The notes: generated by a model not told the origin, from the letters alone. Positions 15,026 to 24,227 are shown, numbered from the stretch's first letter. The stretch is 64,000 bases of DNA from Agromyces sp. SYSU T00194 (GCF_040496035.1 NZ_JBEPJZ010000001.1:2356001-2420000); one strand, 5' to 3'. Made by a program: numbers and translations.

Positions 15026-18000
15026 ATGATCCCGAGTGTCACCGCCGTCCTCGTCGTCCACGGCGAGGCACCGCACCTCGAGCGGACGCTCGAGGCCGTC
15101 CGCGCCCAGCGGCGCGCGGTCGACGGGCTCGCCGTGGTCGCCTGCCGGGCGACGGATGCCGCGCTGTCGCGCATCGAGGCCGCAGGCCCCGACCACATCG
15201 TCACCAGCGCGCAGGAGCTCGCCTTCGGCGCAGCCGTGCGCGAGGGCGTCCGCGTCCTGCCCGACGGCAGTGAGGACGACATGCTCTGGCTGCTGGCGGA
15301 CGGCACCGCGCCCGCCCCGGGAAGCCTCGACGCACTGGTCGCGGAACTCGAGACCGCGCCCTCGGTGGTCGTCGCCGCGCCGAAGCTGGTGCACTGGCAC
15401 GAGCCGGACCGCATCGCCTCGATGGGCGAGTCGATGACCCGGCTAGGCGCCGCGGTGGACCTCGTGGGGGACGAACTCGACCAGGGTCAGCACGACGGCA
15501 TGAGCGACGTCATCGGCGCCTCGTCGCGCGCGCTCCTCGTGCGGCGCTCGACCTGGCGCGACCTCGACGGGTTCGATCCGGCGCTGCCGTGGCTCGACGA
15601 CGGGCTCGACCTCGGGGTGCGCGCCCGGCTCGCCGGCGGCCGGGTCGCCGTCGTGCCCGCGGCCGCCGTACGCGTCGCGGAGCGCGAGCTCCCGGGCGGT
15701 GGCGCGACCGGAGCCGTCGCCCGTCGCCGCGCGCACCGCGTGCGTCGATCGGCGCAGCTGCACCGCCGGTTCGCCTACGCGCCCGCGCCGATGCTGCCCG
15801 TGCACTGGATCGCCCTGCTCCCGCTCGCGGTGCTGCGCTCGGCCTGGCACCTGCTGACGAAGGCGCCGGGCGCGATCCCCGGCGAGTGGTCCGCCACCGC
15901 GCGGGCGCTGGTCGCGTTCGTCCCCGTCGCGGCGTCCCGGCGTCGCATCCGAGCCCACCGGTCCGCCCGCTGGAGCGCGATCGCGCCGCTGCGCGTGCCG
16001 CCCGACGAACTGCGGCGACGTCGCGCCCAGGAGCGCGACGCGCGCCGCGTCCGCGCGCGCGGGACGCGCGAGGAGGTCCAGTTCATCGCCGGGGGCGGAG
16101 GCTGGACGCTGCTCGTGGCCGTGCTGGCGTCGATCGGCCTGTTCACCGTGCTCGTCGGCGCGCGCGGGCTGGCCGGGGGCGGCCTCCTGCCGCTCGCGCC
16201 GCGTGTCGGCGAGCTCTGGTCGTCGGCCGGCTACGGCTGGCGCGACGTCGGCACGGGGTTCGTCGGCGCTGCCGACCCGTTCGCGAGCGTGCTCGCGCTG
16301 CTCGGCAGCGTCACGCCGTGGTCGCCGTCGTTCGCGATGGTGCTGCTCTGGGTGGCGGCGATCCCGCTGGCGGCGGTCGGCGCGTGGTATGCGGCCGCAC
16401 GCCTGACCGATCGCGCCGGCATCCGGGCGGTCGTCGCGCTCGCCTGGGCGGTCGCGCCGCCCCTGGTCGTCGCGCTCGGCGAGGGGCGCCCCGGCGCCGT
16501 GCTCGCGCACGTGCTGCTGCCGTGGCTGGTCTGGTCGATGCTCGCCGCCATGCGCTCCTGGCCCGCCTCCGCCGCGTCGGCACTGCTGTTCGCCGCCGTC
16601 ATCGCGTGCGCGCCCTCGCTGGCGCCCGCGCTCGTGCTCGGCTGGCTCGCGGCCGTGGTCGCCACGCGGCATCCGCTCCGGTACCTCGGCATCCCGGTGC
16701 CGGCGCTCGTGCTGGCCGCGCCGCTCGTGATCGACCAGGTCGCGCGCGGCACCGCCCTCGGGCTGCTCGCCGACCCCGGCCTGCCCGTGTCGTCGGGCCC
16801 GACCGGGGGCGCGGCCCTGTTGTTCGCGTTCCCCGCCGACGCCTACGCCGCCTGGGCGGAGCCCGTGGCCGCGCTCGCCGGTGCCGCGGTGCCGCCGTGG
16901 CTGCCGGTCGCCGTGCTGCTCGCGCCGCTCGGGCTGCTCGCCGCGGCCGCGCTGTTCGTGCGCGGGGCGCGGGCCGGGCTCGGTGCGCTCGCCGTCGCGC
17001 TGGCCGGGTTCGTCACGGCGGCGCTGGCCGGTCAGATCGCGATCGCGACCGCGGGCGAGGAGGCGGTGCGGGTGTGGACCGGCGCCGGCCTCAGCCTCTA
17101 CTGGCTCGGCCTGCTCGGGGCGCTGCTCGTCACGCTTCGCGCGATGGGCCGGTACTCCGCCGTGCCCGGCTCGCTCGCGCTGCTCGGCGCGGCCGTGGCC
17201 GTGCTGCCGATCGGCATCGCGATCGCGACCGGTTCGGCCGCGTTGCAGGAATCGGAGGAACGGACGGTCCCGGCGTTCGTCCAGGCGGCGGCGGCCGAGG
17301 ACCCGCGGGTCGCCACCCTCCGCCTCGTGCCGCAGGAGGGCGGCGGGTTGCGCGCGGTGCTGGAGCACGGCGCGGGCACGACCCTGAACGACCAGTCGAC
17401 GCTCGCCGCGACGGCGGAGGACCTCGATCCCGACCAGCTGGCGCTCGCGGAGCTGGCGGGCAACCTCGCGAGCCGCACCGGGTACGACACCACCGCGGGG
17501 CTCGACCGGTTCGGCATCCGGTTCGTGCTGCTCGCCCCGCCCGCCATCGAGGCGACGCGCGCGCAGACCACGGCCGAGCGCGCGGAGATCGCGCTCGACG
17601 ACAACGCGGCGCTCGTACCGGTGGGCGACACCGACTTCGGCCGGCTGTACCGCTACGACGCGGCCGAGGCGGGTGCCCCGGCGACCGCGGTTCCGGCGGA
17701 CGCCGGCGGGTGGTGGGCCGTCTGGGTCGACGTGGTGCAGCTGGTCGTCGTGCTCGGCACCCTGCTGCTGGCGATCCCCGTCGGCGCGGGGCGCGAGCGC
17801 GGCCGACGTCGTCCGGTCGCGCCGCCGCTCGTCGACGCCGTGGTGCACGCCGACGCGGAGGCCGAGCGCGACGCCGAGGCGGCCGACGCGGCGGAGGCGG
17901 AGCGGGACGGCGCGGGCGACGGGACGCCGGACGGCGCGGGCGACGAGGCGACCGCCCCGGGGCCCACCGGCAGGGCGCCCGATGGCGCGCCGGCCGAGGA

Positions 18001-18049
18001 CGCCGACGCCGCAGACGACGCCCGCGGACGCGAGGGGGGAGACGCATGA
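15026..18049 (+). CDS. Giant membrane glycosyltransferase, GT2 plus polytopic domain
   Basis: 1007 aa. Residues 1-250 form a GT2 domain (VTAVLVVHGEAPHLERTLEA at the start; LLADGTAPAPGSLDAL in place of the usual DxD, then VIGASSRALLVRRSTW). Residues about 250-300 and 345-720 hold some twelve or more hydrophobic segments; a soluble extracytoplasmic portion (about 725-880) follows, one more membrane helix near 895-915 and then a very acidic Ala/Asp/Glu-rich tail. This layout is typical of actinobacterial proteins next to whiB2 that are thought to act in envelope glycosylation. The next gene starts inside its stop codon (ATGA), so both are coupled. Substrate unknown. Confidence 0.8.
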   Translation: MIPSVTAVLVVHGEAPHLERTLEAVRAQRRAVDGLAVVACRATDAALSRIEAAGPDHIVTSAQELAFGAAVREGVRVLPDGSEDDMLWLLADGTAPAPGSLDALVAELETAPSVVVAAPKLVHWHEPDRIASMGESMTRLGAAVDLVGDELDQGQHDGMSDVIGASSRALLVRRSTWRDLDGFDPALPWLDDGLDLGVRARLAGGRVAVVPAAAVRVAERELPGGGATGAVARRRAHRVRRSAQLHRRFAYAPAPMLPVHWIALLPLAVLRSAWHLLTKAPGAIPGEWSATARALVAFVPVAASRRRIRAHRSARWSAIAPLRVPPDELRRRRAQERDARRVRARGTREEVQFIAGGGGWTLLVAVLASIGLFTVLVGARGLAGGGLLPLAPRVGELWSSAGYGWRDVGTGFVGAADPFASVLALLGSVTPWSPSFAMVLLWVAAIPLAAVGAWYAAARLTDRAGIRAVVALAWAVAPPLVVALGEGRPGAVLAHVLLPWLVWSMLAAMRSWPASAASALLFAAVIACAPSLAPALVLGWLAAVVATRHPLRYLGIPVPALVLAAPLVIDQVARGTALGLLADPGLPVSSGPTGGAALLFAFPADAYAAWAEPVAALAGAAVPPWLPVAVLLAPLGLLAAAALFVRGARAGLGALAVALAGFVTAALAGQIAIATAGEEAVRVWTGAGLSLYWLGLLGALLVTLRAMGRYSAVPGSLALLGAAVAVLPIGIAIATGSAALQESEERTVPAFVQAAAAEDPRVATLRLVPQEGGGLRAVLEHGAGTTLNDQSTLAATAEDLDPDQLALAELAGNLASRTGYDTTAGLDRFGIRFVLLAPPAIEATRAQTTAERAEIALDDNAALVPVGDTDFGRLYRYDAAEAGAPATAVPADAGGWWAVWVDVVQLVVVLGTLLLAIPVGAGRERGRRRPVAPPLVDAVVHADAEAERDAEAADAAEAERDGAGDGTPDGAGDEATAPGPTGRAPDGAPAEDADAADDARGREGGDA

Positions 18050-19491
18050 GCACCGCACGGACCGTCGCGCTCGTCGGCGCACGCGTGGGCGGCGGCGTCC
18101 TCGCGCTCGCCGCCGGCGCCGCCGTGGTGGGCGTCGCCGCGTTCGGCCCCCTGCCCGAGGTGGTCGCGCCCTCGCCCTCGGTGCGCGTGCTGCCCGCCGA
18201 TGCGCAGGAGGTGCGCGCGTGCGCGGGACCGCTCGTCGCGCTCGCGGAGGACGCCGCCGAGGCGACCTCGGCGACCGCACTCGGCGCGCCGTCGATCGTG
18301 TCGGGCGCGCTGCCGGCCGATGCCGGCGCCGACGCCGATGCCGAGGTCGAGACCGGCGTCGCCGACGCGCCCGACATCGCCGGTGCCGACGCGGTCGGAG
18401 GCGTGGCGTGGTTCTCGACCGCACCGGGTGCCGTCGAGCCGGGCATGCTCGCGGCCGCGTCGTCCCAGCGCGTCGCCTCCGAGCGGGTCGCCGGGTTCGC
18501 CGCAGCGTCGTGCACCGAGCCCGTTGCCGAGGCCTGGCTCGTCGGCGGATCGGTGTCGGTCGGACGCACCACCGTGCTGTCGCTCGTCAACGTGGGCGAT
18601 GTCGCGGCGACGGTGCGGCTCGAGGTCTCGTCCGAGCTCGGCGCGGTGGTGGGCACGGCATCGGTCGTGGTCGCCCCGGGGACCCAGCGCCTGCTGCCGC
18701 TCGCGGGCATCGCGCCCGACGCGCGCTCGCCGGTGGTGCACGTCCTGAGCGCGGGCGGCCGCGTGGTGCCGACCCTGCAGCAGAGCGTGGTGCGCGGGCT
18801 CGATCCCGACGGCGTGGAGATCGTCGGCGCCGGTCAGGCGCCCGCGACCGAGCTCGTGATCCCGGGCGTCGCACCGGGCATGGCCACCGACGCCGACCCC
18901 GACCACGCGGCCGACGACGACGCGGCGTCGATCGTGCGCGTGCTCGCCCCGGGAGCGGACGATGGTGCCGCCTCGGTGACGTTCCAGGCCGCCGACGGCA
19001 CCACGCTGGCGGCCGTGGAACTGCAGCTGCGCGGGGGACTCGTGGCCGACGTGCCGATGCCGGCGCTGTCCGGCGAGCGGGTCGACGTGCGCGTGCGGTC
19101 GGACGTGCCGGTCGTCGCTGCCGCCCGGTCGACCGCCGGCGACCCCGACGGCGACGCCGGGAGCGACCTGGCGTGGTACGCCGCGGCGCCCGCCCTCGGC
19201 GAGGACGCGTCGGTCGCCGTCGCGCCGGGCCCGTCGCCGACGCTGGTGCTCGTGAACGACGACGATGCACGCGAGGTGCGCCTCGTCGACGTGGCGGGCG
19301 GGGAGCGCACGGTCGCGCTGCCGGAGGGCGGATCCGCGGCCGTGGCCGTCTCGCCGGGGGACGTGCTCCGCATCGAGGACGCGGTCGGGGTGCGCGCGGC
19401 CGTCACCTACCTCGACGCCACCGAGGCGTCGTCGTACGCGGTCCTGCCGCCCGGTGCGCTGGACGCGCCGATCCGCGTCTACCCGCGATGA
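18046..19491 (+). CDS. DUF5719-like exported protein
   Basis: 481 aa. ATG overlaps the upstream TGA. An N-terminal hydrophobic segment (about residues 10-32) should anchor or export it; the rest is Ala/Val/Asp rich, predicted beta-structured, and outside the membrane. Two or three stretches of the form VVxxGxxRLLPLAGIAPDARSPVVHV suggest repeated beta-sandwich modules. It matches the length, position and composition of the actinobacterial DUF5719 proteins that follow the whiB2-linked glycosyltransferase. No catalytic motif is visible. Probably works with the glycosyltransferase at the cell surface; that is inferred from coupling. Confidence 0.7.
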   Translation: MSTARTVALVGARVGGGVLALAAGAAVVGVAAFGPLPEVVAPSPSVRVLPADAQEVRACAGPLVALAEDAAEATSATALGAPSIVSGALPADAGADADAEVETGVADAPDIAGADAVGGVAWFSTAPGAVEPGMLAAASSQRVASERVAGFAAASCTEPVAEAWLVGGSVSVGRTTVLSLVNVGDVAATVRLEVSSELGAVVGTASVVVAPGTQRLLPLAGIAPDARSPVVHVLSAGGRVVPTLQQSVVRGLDPDGVEIVGAGQAPATELVIPGVAPGMATDADPDHAADDDAASIVRVLAPGADDGAASVTFQAADGTTLAAVELQLRGGLVADVPMPALSGERVDVRVRSDVPVVAAARSTAGDPDGDAGSDLAWYAAAPALGEDASVAVAPGPSPTLVLVNDDDAREVRLVDVAGGERTVALPEGGSAAVAVSPGDVLRIEDAVGVRAAVTYLDATEASSYAVLPPGALDAPIRVYPR

Positions 19492-19498
19492 GCGGCCG

Positions 19499-19945
19499 TC
19501 AGAACCCGCGGTAGCGGTTCGGCGCGAGCTCCCAGGGGTCCATGTCGAGCAGTTCGCCCACGGCACGGAACACGCAGCTCTCGATGAGCATGCGCTCGTG
19601 CAGGTCGTCGACGTCCTCCGCGTGGGCGAAGCGCACGATGGGCAGCCGGTAGAGCACGATGCGGCGCGCATCGTGGTCGACCTTCCAGCGGTCGACGTGG
19701 TCGTCGTGGATGGCCTCGGCGGGCGCCTGCGCGATCTCGAAGCTCGCGCCGGCCAGCTCGTCGGGCCAGAGTCCGCGCAGGTACGAGGCGGTCGTCGAGA
19801 CGATCAGCTCGAAGTCGCCCTCGCGGGTGCGCAGCATGGGCAGGTGCGGCCCCGCGACCGACGAGCGCAGCCCGCGCCCGTGGCGGTTGCGGGCCGACCG
19901 CCTGGGCGACGGCGGAACCGCGGTGCGGCGGCGGGGTCGTGGCAT
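19499..19945 (-). CDS. Metallopeptidase-family protein (Rv3259-like), zinc motif not visible
   Basis: 148 aa. The position between the DUF5719-like gene and DUF3499, the basic N-terminus, and segments SYLRGLWPDELAGASFEIAQ and RRIVLYRLPIVRFA match the actinobacterial family named after minimal zinc peptidases (M. tuberculosis Rv3259). Where those enzymes carry HExxHxxG this protein reads LIESCVFRAVGELLDMDP: the Glu survives but the His ligands do not. It may therefore be a structural or regulatory member. A minus-strand TAGGAT (19952-19957) 6 nt before the ATG suggests a leaderless transcript. Divergent from DUF3499. Confidence 0.7.
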   Translation of the reverse strand: MPRPRRRTAVPPSPRRSARNRHGRGLRSSVAGPHLPMLRTREGDFELIVSTTASYLRGLWPDELAGASFEIAQAPAEAIHDDHVDRWKVDHDARRIVLYRLPIVRFAHAEDVDDLHERMLIESCVFRAVGELLDMDPWELAPNRYRGF

Positions 19946-19951
19946 GTCGCA

Positions 19952-19982
19952 ATCCTAATGTCGCCCGCGGTGTCGCTACGCT
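19952..19982. promoter_or_regulatory. Divergent leaderless -10 boxes
   Basis: TAGGAT on the minus strand (19952-19957, 6 nt before ATG 19945) and TACGCT on the plus strand (19977-19982, 9 nt before ATG 19992). Both genes appear to be transcribed from their start codons. Confidence 0.4.
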
Positions 19983-19991
19983 GGATCCGCC

Positions 19992-20225
19992 ATGGACCGC
20001 ACCTGCTCGCGCATCGCCTGCACCGCCCCGGCGGTCGCGACGCTCACCTACGTCTACGCCGACCAGATGGCCGTGCTCGGTCCGCTCGCGGTGTCGGCCG
20101 AGCCGCACTGCTACGACCTGTGCGCACGGCACGCCGAACGCACCTCGGCACCGCAGGGCTGGCAGGTCGTGCGGCACGCGGTGCTCGGGGACGGACTCGT
20201 CGGCGAGCGGGGCGCCCCGGCCTGA
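19992..20225 (+). CDS. DUF3499 protein (Rv3258c-like)
   Basis: 77 aa. CSRIACTAPAVATLTYVYAD at the start and YDLCARHAERTSAPQGW near the end are the family hallmarks; Cys and His spacing (Cys5, Cys10, Cys44, His47 approx.) suggests a small zinc-binding fold. Function unknown. In M. tuberculosis the same gene lies between Rv3259 and manB; here ahcY follows directly. Start codon is preceded by TACGCT as a -10 box. Confidence 0.85.
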   Translation: MDRTCSRIACTAPAVATLTYVYADQMAVLGPLAVSAEPHCYDLCARHAERTSAPQGWQVVRHAVLGDGLVGERGAPA

Positions 20226-20273
20226 CGCCGACCGCCCGCGTCACCCGCGGCGCCGGGCTGCGAGAATGGTGCC

Positions 20274-21755
20274 ATGAGCACCCTCTCCGACACCGCCGCA
20301 CTGCCGTTCAAGGTCGCCGACCTGTCGCTGGCGCCCGCCGGTCGCCACCAGATCCGACTGGCCGAGAACGAGATGCCCGGGCTGATGGCCCTCCGCGAGG
20401 AGTTCGGCCCGTCGCAGCCCCTCGCCGGCGCCCGCATCGCGGGGAGCCTGCACATGACGGTGCAGACCGCGGTGCTCATCGAGACGCTCGTCGCGCTCGG
20501 CGCCCGCGTGCGGTGGGCCAGCTGCAACATCTTCTCCACGCAGGACGAGGCGGCCGCCGCGGTCGTGGTGGGCCCCGCCGGCACGGTCGACGCGCCCGCC
20601 GGCGTACCGGTCTTCGCCTGGAAGGGCGAGACGCTCGAGGAGTACTGGTGGTGCACCGACCGCATCTTCGACTGGAGCGCCGAGGCGGCGTCGGAGGGCG
20701 TGGACCGGACCGGACCGAACCTGATCCTCGACGACGGCGGCGACGCGACCCTCCTGGTACACCAGGGCCGCGAGTTCGAGGCGTCCGGTGCCGTGCCCGA
20801 GGCGGGCGACGACGCGAGTGCCGAGTACCGGGTCGTGCTCGACACCCTCCGTGCGTCCCTCGAGCGCGACGCCGGCCGCTGGACGCGGGTCGCCGACGGC
20901 CTCCTCGGCGTCACCGAGGAGACCACGACCGGCGTGCACCGGCTGTACGAGCTGCACGCCGCGGGGGAGCTGCTGTTCCCCGCCATCAACGTCAACGACT
21001 CGGTCACGAAGTCGAAGTTCGACAACAAGTACGGCATCCGCCACTCGCTGCCCGACGGGCTGAACCGCGCCACCGACGTGCTCATGGGCGGCAAGGTGGC
21101 GTTCGTGGCGGGCTACGGCGACGTCGGCAAGGGCGCCGCCGAGGCGCTGCGCGGCCAGGGCGCGCGCGTGATCGTGAGCGAGATCGACCCGATCAACGCC
21201 CTGCAGGCGGCCATGGACGGCTTCGAGGTCAAGCGCCTCGAGACCGTCGCCGGCGAGATCGACATCCTCGTCACGGGCACCGGCAACAAGGACGTCGTGC
21301 GCGTCGAGCACCTGCTGGCCCTGAAGCACCTCGCGGTGGTCGCGAACGTCGGGCACTTCGACAACGAGATCGACATGGCGGGCCTCGAGTCGCTGGCGGG
21401 CGCCGAGCGGGTCGAGATCAAGCCGCAGGTGCACGAGTGGCGGCTGCCGAACGGGCGCAGCGTGCTGGTGCTGAGCGAGGGCCGCCTGATGAACCTCGGG
21501 AACGCCACGGGGCATCCGTCGTTCGTCATGAGCAACTCGTTCACGAACCAGGTGCTCGCGCAGCTGGAGCTCTACACCCGCACCGACGCGTACCCGACGG
21601 GCGTGTACGTGCTGCCCAAGCACCTCGACGAGAAGGTGGCCCGACTGCACCTCGGCGCGCTCGGCGTGGAGCTCACCGAGCTCACGCCCGAGCAGGCGGC
21701 GTACATCGGCGTGCCGGTCGACGGGCCGTACAAGGTCGACCACTACCGGTACTGA
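20274..21755 (+). CDS. ahcY: Adenosylhomocysteinase
   Basis: 493 aa, the normal size for actinobacterial SAH hydrolase, which cleaves S-adenosylhomocysteine to adenosine and homocysteine with bound NAD. Seen are [20 protein letters not shown], the substrate-binding [16 protein letters not shown] (Lys and Asp), the NAD-binding [16 protein letters not shown], and the C-terminal KVDHYRY whose Lys/Tyr reach across to the partner NAD site. GAGAAT 6 nt before ATG is a possible -10. In M. tuberculosis the orthologue sahH is close to mtrA, as here (about 12 kb). Confidence 0.97.
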   Translation: MSTLSDTAALPFKVADLSLAPAGRHQIRLAENEMPGLMALREEFGPSQPLAGARIAGSLHMTVQTAVLIETLVALGARVRWASCNIFSTQDEAAAAVVVGPAGTVDAPAGVPVFAWKGETLEEYWWCTDRIFDWSAEAASEGVDRTGPNLILDDGGDATLLVHQGREFEASGAVPEAGDDASAEYRVVLDTLRASLERDAGRWTRVADGLLGVTEETTTGVHRLYELHAAGELLFPAINVNDSVTKSKFDNKYGIRHSLPDGLNRATDVLMGGKVAFVAGYGDVGKGAAEALRGQGARVIVSEIDPINALQAAMDGFEVKRLETVAGEIDILVTGTGNKDVVRVEHLLALKHLAVVANVGHFDNEIDMAGLESLAGAERVEIKPQVHEWRLPNGRSVLVLSEGRLMNLGNATGHPSFVMSNSFTNQVLAQLELYTRTDAYPTGVYVLPKHLDEKVARLHLGALGVELTELTPEQAAYIGVPVDGPYKVDHYRY

Positions 21756-21761
21756 CCGCGG

Positions 21762-21786
21762 GCGGATGCCGCGCGGCGGCGTCCGC
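21762..21786. terminator. Hairpin between convergent ahcY and RDD genes
   Basis: 11-bp stem (one G-U pair) GCGGATGCCGC / GCGGCGTCCGC with loop GCG, in the 33-nt gap between the two stop codons. No U-tract; likely works in both directions. Confidence 0.55.
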
Positions 21787-21788
21787 GC

Positions 21789-22625
21789 TCAGCGCGCCGG
21801 GAACCCGTTCGGCGTGCCGTCGAGCACCGGGGCGAGGGCGCGCATGCGTTCGGCCTCGAGCTCCAGGGCGACCGCGTCGCGGTGGCGGCGCACGGCGACG
21901 ACGCCCGCGAGCAGCGCCTCGGGGTGCACCTGCGGGACGGGGGCGACGTAGGGTTCGACCTCGCGGGCCAGCGCGGTCGCGAGGCGATCGCGGCTCGCGG
22001 GCGCGAGGTGCGGCGCCTGGGAGAGGAACTGCGCGATGCGCCGCGCGAGCGGGTCGGGGAGCCGGGCGACGTCGGCCGTGCGCGCCCAGTCGGCCAGCTC
22101 GGGCGGCAGCTGCGTCACGGCGCGGGGCACCGCCGGCACCCGCTCGGCCTGTGCGTGCGTGCCGGCGAGGATGTCGCCGAGCCGCTTGCCCTGCGCGTTG
22201 AGGAAGCCGACCGTGAGGGCGAGGCCGCCGAAGGTCAGGTAGATCTCGAGCACGCCGACGAGCGCGCGCACGAACGCGTGGCGCGCCTGGATGGCGCCGC
22301 CGTCGTCGCGCACGACGCGTGCGCCGATGGCGAGCTTGCCGAGCGAGCGGCCCGAGCTCGCGGTCTCCACCACGGTCGGCACGATGACGAGGAAGGTCGC
22401 GAGGATGCCCACGCCGACCGCCTGGCCCAGCGCCGTGTCGAGCGCGATCGCGGTGACGTTCGCCGCCGCGACGAACGTGAGCAGCGCGGCGAGCACGGTC
22501 GCGACCACGTCGATCGCGGCACCTCCCGCGCGCAGGAACACGCTGGCCGTGCGGACGTCGAGGGCGACCGCCTCGCCGACGACGTAGGCGTCGCCCGGGG
22601 CGTCCGGATCGGGCTCGGCGGGCAT
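21789..22625 (-). CDS. RDD-family membrane protein
   Basis: 278 aa. Opening AVALDVRTASVFLRAGGAAIDVVATVLAALL carries the Arg/Asp pattern of RDD (residues about 18-48), with four to five hydrophobic segments to about residue 150, then a soluble Arg/Pro/Ala-rich region. GRSLGKLAIGARVVRDDG is the conserved RDD loop. Function is unclear; RDD proteins include Na+/H+ exchange proteins and companions of SpoIIM. The ATG lies 17 nt from the divergent SpoIIM gene start. Confidence 0.82.
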   Translation of the reverse strand: MPAEPDPDAPGDAYVVGEAVALDVRTASVFLRAGGAAIDVVATVLAALLTFVAAANVTAIALDTALGQAVGVGILATFLVIVPTVVETASSGRSLGKLAIGARVVRDDGGAIQARHAFVRALVGVLEIYLTFGGLALTVGFLNAQGKRLGDILAGTHAQAERVPAVPRAVTQLPPELADWARTADVARLPDPLARRIAQFLSQAPHLAPASRDRLATALAREVEPYVAPVPQVHPEALLAGVVAVRRHRDAVALELEAERMRALAPVLDGTPNGFPAR

Positions 22626-22628
22626 GGG

Positions 22629-22634
22629 TAGTAT
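22629..22634 (+). promoter_or_regulatory. -10 box for SpoIIM-family gene in a 17-nt divergent gap
   Basis: TAGTAT ends 8 nt before ATG 22643. Its reverse strand reads AATACT toward the RDD gene, so the two promoters appear to overlap. Confidence 0.45.
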
Positions 22635-22642
22635 TCAAGCAG

Positions 22643-23638
22643 ATGGACCTCGACGCCCTGGCCGCCGCCCGCCGCACCGAGTGGGAGCGGCTCGACGCGC
22701 TCGCCCGGCAGCGCCGGCTCGACGGGGCGGAGGCCGACGAGCTCATCGCCCGGTACCAGGCGGGCGCCGCCGACCTGTCCGCGCTGCAGTCGACGGCGGG
22801 GGACACGGCGCTGGGTGCGCGGCTCTCGGTCGCGCTGTCCCGTGCGCGCATCCGCTTCACCGGCACCGGCACGAACCTGTTCGCGCGCGTGCCCGAGTTC
22901 GCGGTGGTGCAGCTGCCGGCGGCCCTGTACCGGGTGCGCTGGCTGACCCTCGCGATCGCGCTCGCGACCTTCGCCGTGGCCGGGCTGTTCGCCGGTTGGG
23001 CGTCGGCGGACCCGCGCGTGCTGGCGTCGCTCGGCACCGACGAGCAGTTCGCGCAGCTCGCGCGCGAGGACTTCGTCGACTACTACTCGGAGAACCCCGC
23101 GGCCTCGTTCACCGGGCTGGTCTGGACCAACAACGCCTGGATCGCGGCCCAGTGCATCGCCTTCGGCATCACGGGCGTGTTCGTGCCGTACGTCATCCTG
23201 CAGAACGCGCAGAACCTCGGCGTCACCGCCGCGGTGATGTTCGCGTACGGCGAGGGCGACACCTTCTTCGCCTACATCGCGCCGCACGGCCTGCTCGAGC
23301 TGACGGCCGTGTTCGTGGCCGCCGCGGCGGGCCTGCGCATCTTCTGGTCGTGGGTCGCACCCGGGCGCCGCACGCGCGCGCAGGCGCTCGCCGAGGACGG
23401 TCGCGCGCTGTTCTCGATCGCACTCGGGCTCGTGGTCGTGCTGCTCGTCTCGGGCGTGATCGAGGGGTTCGTGACGCCCGCGCCGTGGCCCTGGCCGGTG
23501 AAGGTCGGCATCGGCGTGCTCGCGCTGGGCGCGTTCCTCGCCTACATGCTGGTGCTCGGGGGCAGGGCCGTGCGCGCCGGGCAGACCGGCGACCTCGACG
23601 AGTCGGAGGCCGGGGCGCGCACGATCGTCGCCGGCTGA
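22643..23638 (+). CDS. Stage II sporulation protein M family membrane protein
   Basis: 331 aa. N-terminal soluble helix bundle (MDLDALAAARRTEWERLDAL), then four to six membrane segments from about residue 100 with NNAWIAAQCIAFGITGVFVP and GLLELTAVFVAAAAGLRI, the SpoIIM core. In spore formers SpoIIM works in engulfment peptidoglycan remodelling; in non-sporulating actinobacteria the role is unknown and the gene usually sits with RDD, MoxR and DUF58 genes. Here those last genes are 5 kb away. Preceded by a leaderless-type -10 box. Confidence 0.85.
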   Translation: MDLDALAAARRTEWERLDALARQRRLDGAEADELIARYQAGAADLSALQSTAGDTALGARLSVALSRARIRFTGTGTNLFARVPEFAVVQLPAALYRVRWLTLAIALATFAVAGLFAGWASADPRVLASLGTDEQFAQLAREDFVDYYSENPAASFTGLVWTNNAWIAAQCIAFGITGVFVPYVILQNAQNLGVTAAVMFAYGEGDTFFAYIAPHGLLELTAVFVAAAAGLRIFWSWVAPGRRTRAQALAEDGRALFSIALGLVVVLLVSGVIEGFVTPAPWPWPVKVGIGVLALGAFLAYMLVLGGRAVRAGQTGDLDESEAGARTIVAG

Positions 23639-23654
23639 TCGGCCGAGCGCCTCC

Positions 23655-24227
23655 TCAGCCCTGGTTGGCGCGATCGGGGTGCACCGCGACGAAGACCGAC
23701 ACCGCGTCGCCGTCGGGGGCGCTCGGCCGGTCGGCGAACTCCTGCAGCAGTGCGCCCATGCGCTGCCGCAGCTCCTCGAGCTCGGCGGGCGCCAGTCTGA
23801 GACCGAGTCGGGCGAGCCCCAGCTCCTCGTCGTCGAGCCCCTCGATCTCCTCGAGGAACGCCTCGACGAGCACGCGTGCGCCGCCGGTGAGCGGATGCCG
23901 CCAGCTGAGCCGGGTCGCGAGGTAGGGCACCTCCCGTGCCGGGCGCCCGTCGTCCGCGGCATCCGCCCGTCGCAGGAACCCGGTCGCCACGAGCGTGCGC
24001 ACGTGGTGCAGGCAGGTGCCCGGGTTCAGCCCGAGGCGCTCGGCGATCTCGCGGTTGGTGTGCGGCTCGTGCAGGCAGATGCGCAGGATGCGCAGTCGCA
24101 GGGGGGAGGCGAGCGCCTTCGCGCGGGCGTGGGCGAGCGCCTCGGCGTCGCCCGTGCCGGGCGCGTCGTCGGCGTCGGGCGCGCTGCCGGAGGCATCCGC
24201 CGCTTCTGATTGACTTTTCTCAATCAC
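23655..24227 (-). CDS. ArsR-like winged-helix regulator
   Basis: 190 aa. After an acidic N-terminal stretch, residues about 37-90 form a winged helix: LRLRILRICLHEPHTNREIAERLGLNPGTCLHHVRTLVATGFLRR (given here as region 23937-24080). The C-terminal part is helical and Glu/Leu rich (FLEEIEGLDDEELGLARLG), likely a dimer or sensor domain. It faces an MFS exporter 17 bp away, a common regulator-target pair, and an inverted repeat overlaps its own first codons. GTG start at 24227 lacks a Shine-Dalgarno sequence. Ligand unknown; the Cys residues do not form an evident metal site. Confidence 0.75.
   Translation of the reverse strand: MIEKSQSEAADASGSAPDADDAPGTGDAEALAHARAKALASPLRLRILRICLHEPHTNREIAERLGLNPGTCLHHVRTLVATGFLRRADAADDGRPAREVPYLATRLSWRHPLTGGARVLVEAFLEEIEGLDDEELGLARLGLRLAPAELEELRQRMGALLQEFADRPSAPDGDAVSVFVAVHPDRANQG
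24207..24226. promoter_or_regulatory. Candidate operator of the ArsR-like regulator / MFS pair
   Basis: TGATTGA (24207-24213), 6-nt AT-rich spacer, TCAATCA (24220-24226). It covers the first codons of the regulator and contains TTGACT (24210-24215), a fair -35 for the MFS gene, with GATGCT 17 nt later. Repressor binding would block both genes. Confidence 0.5.
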
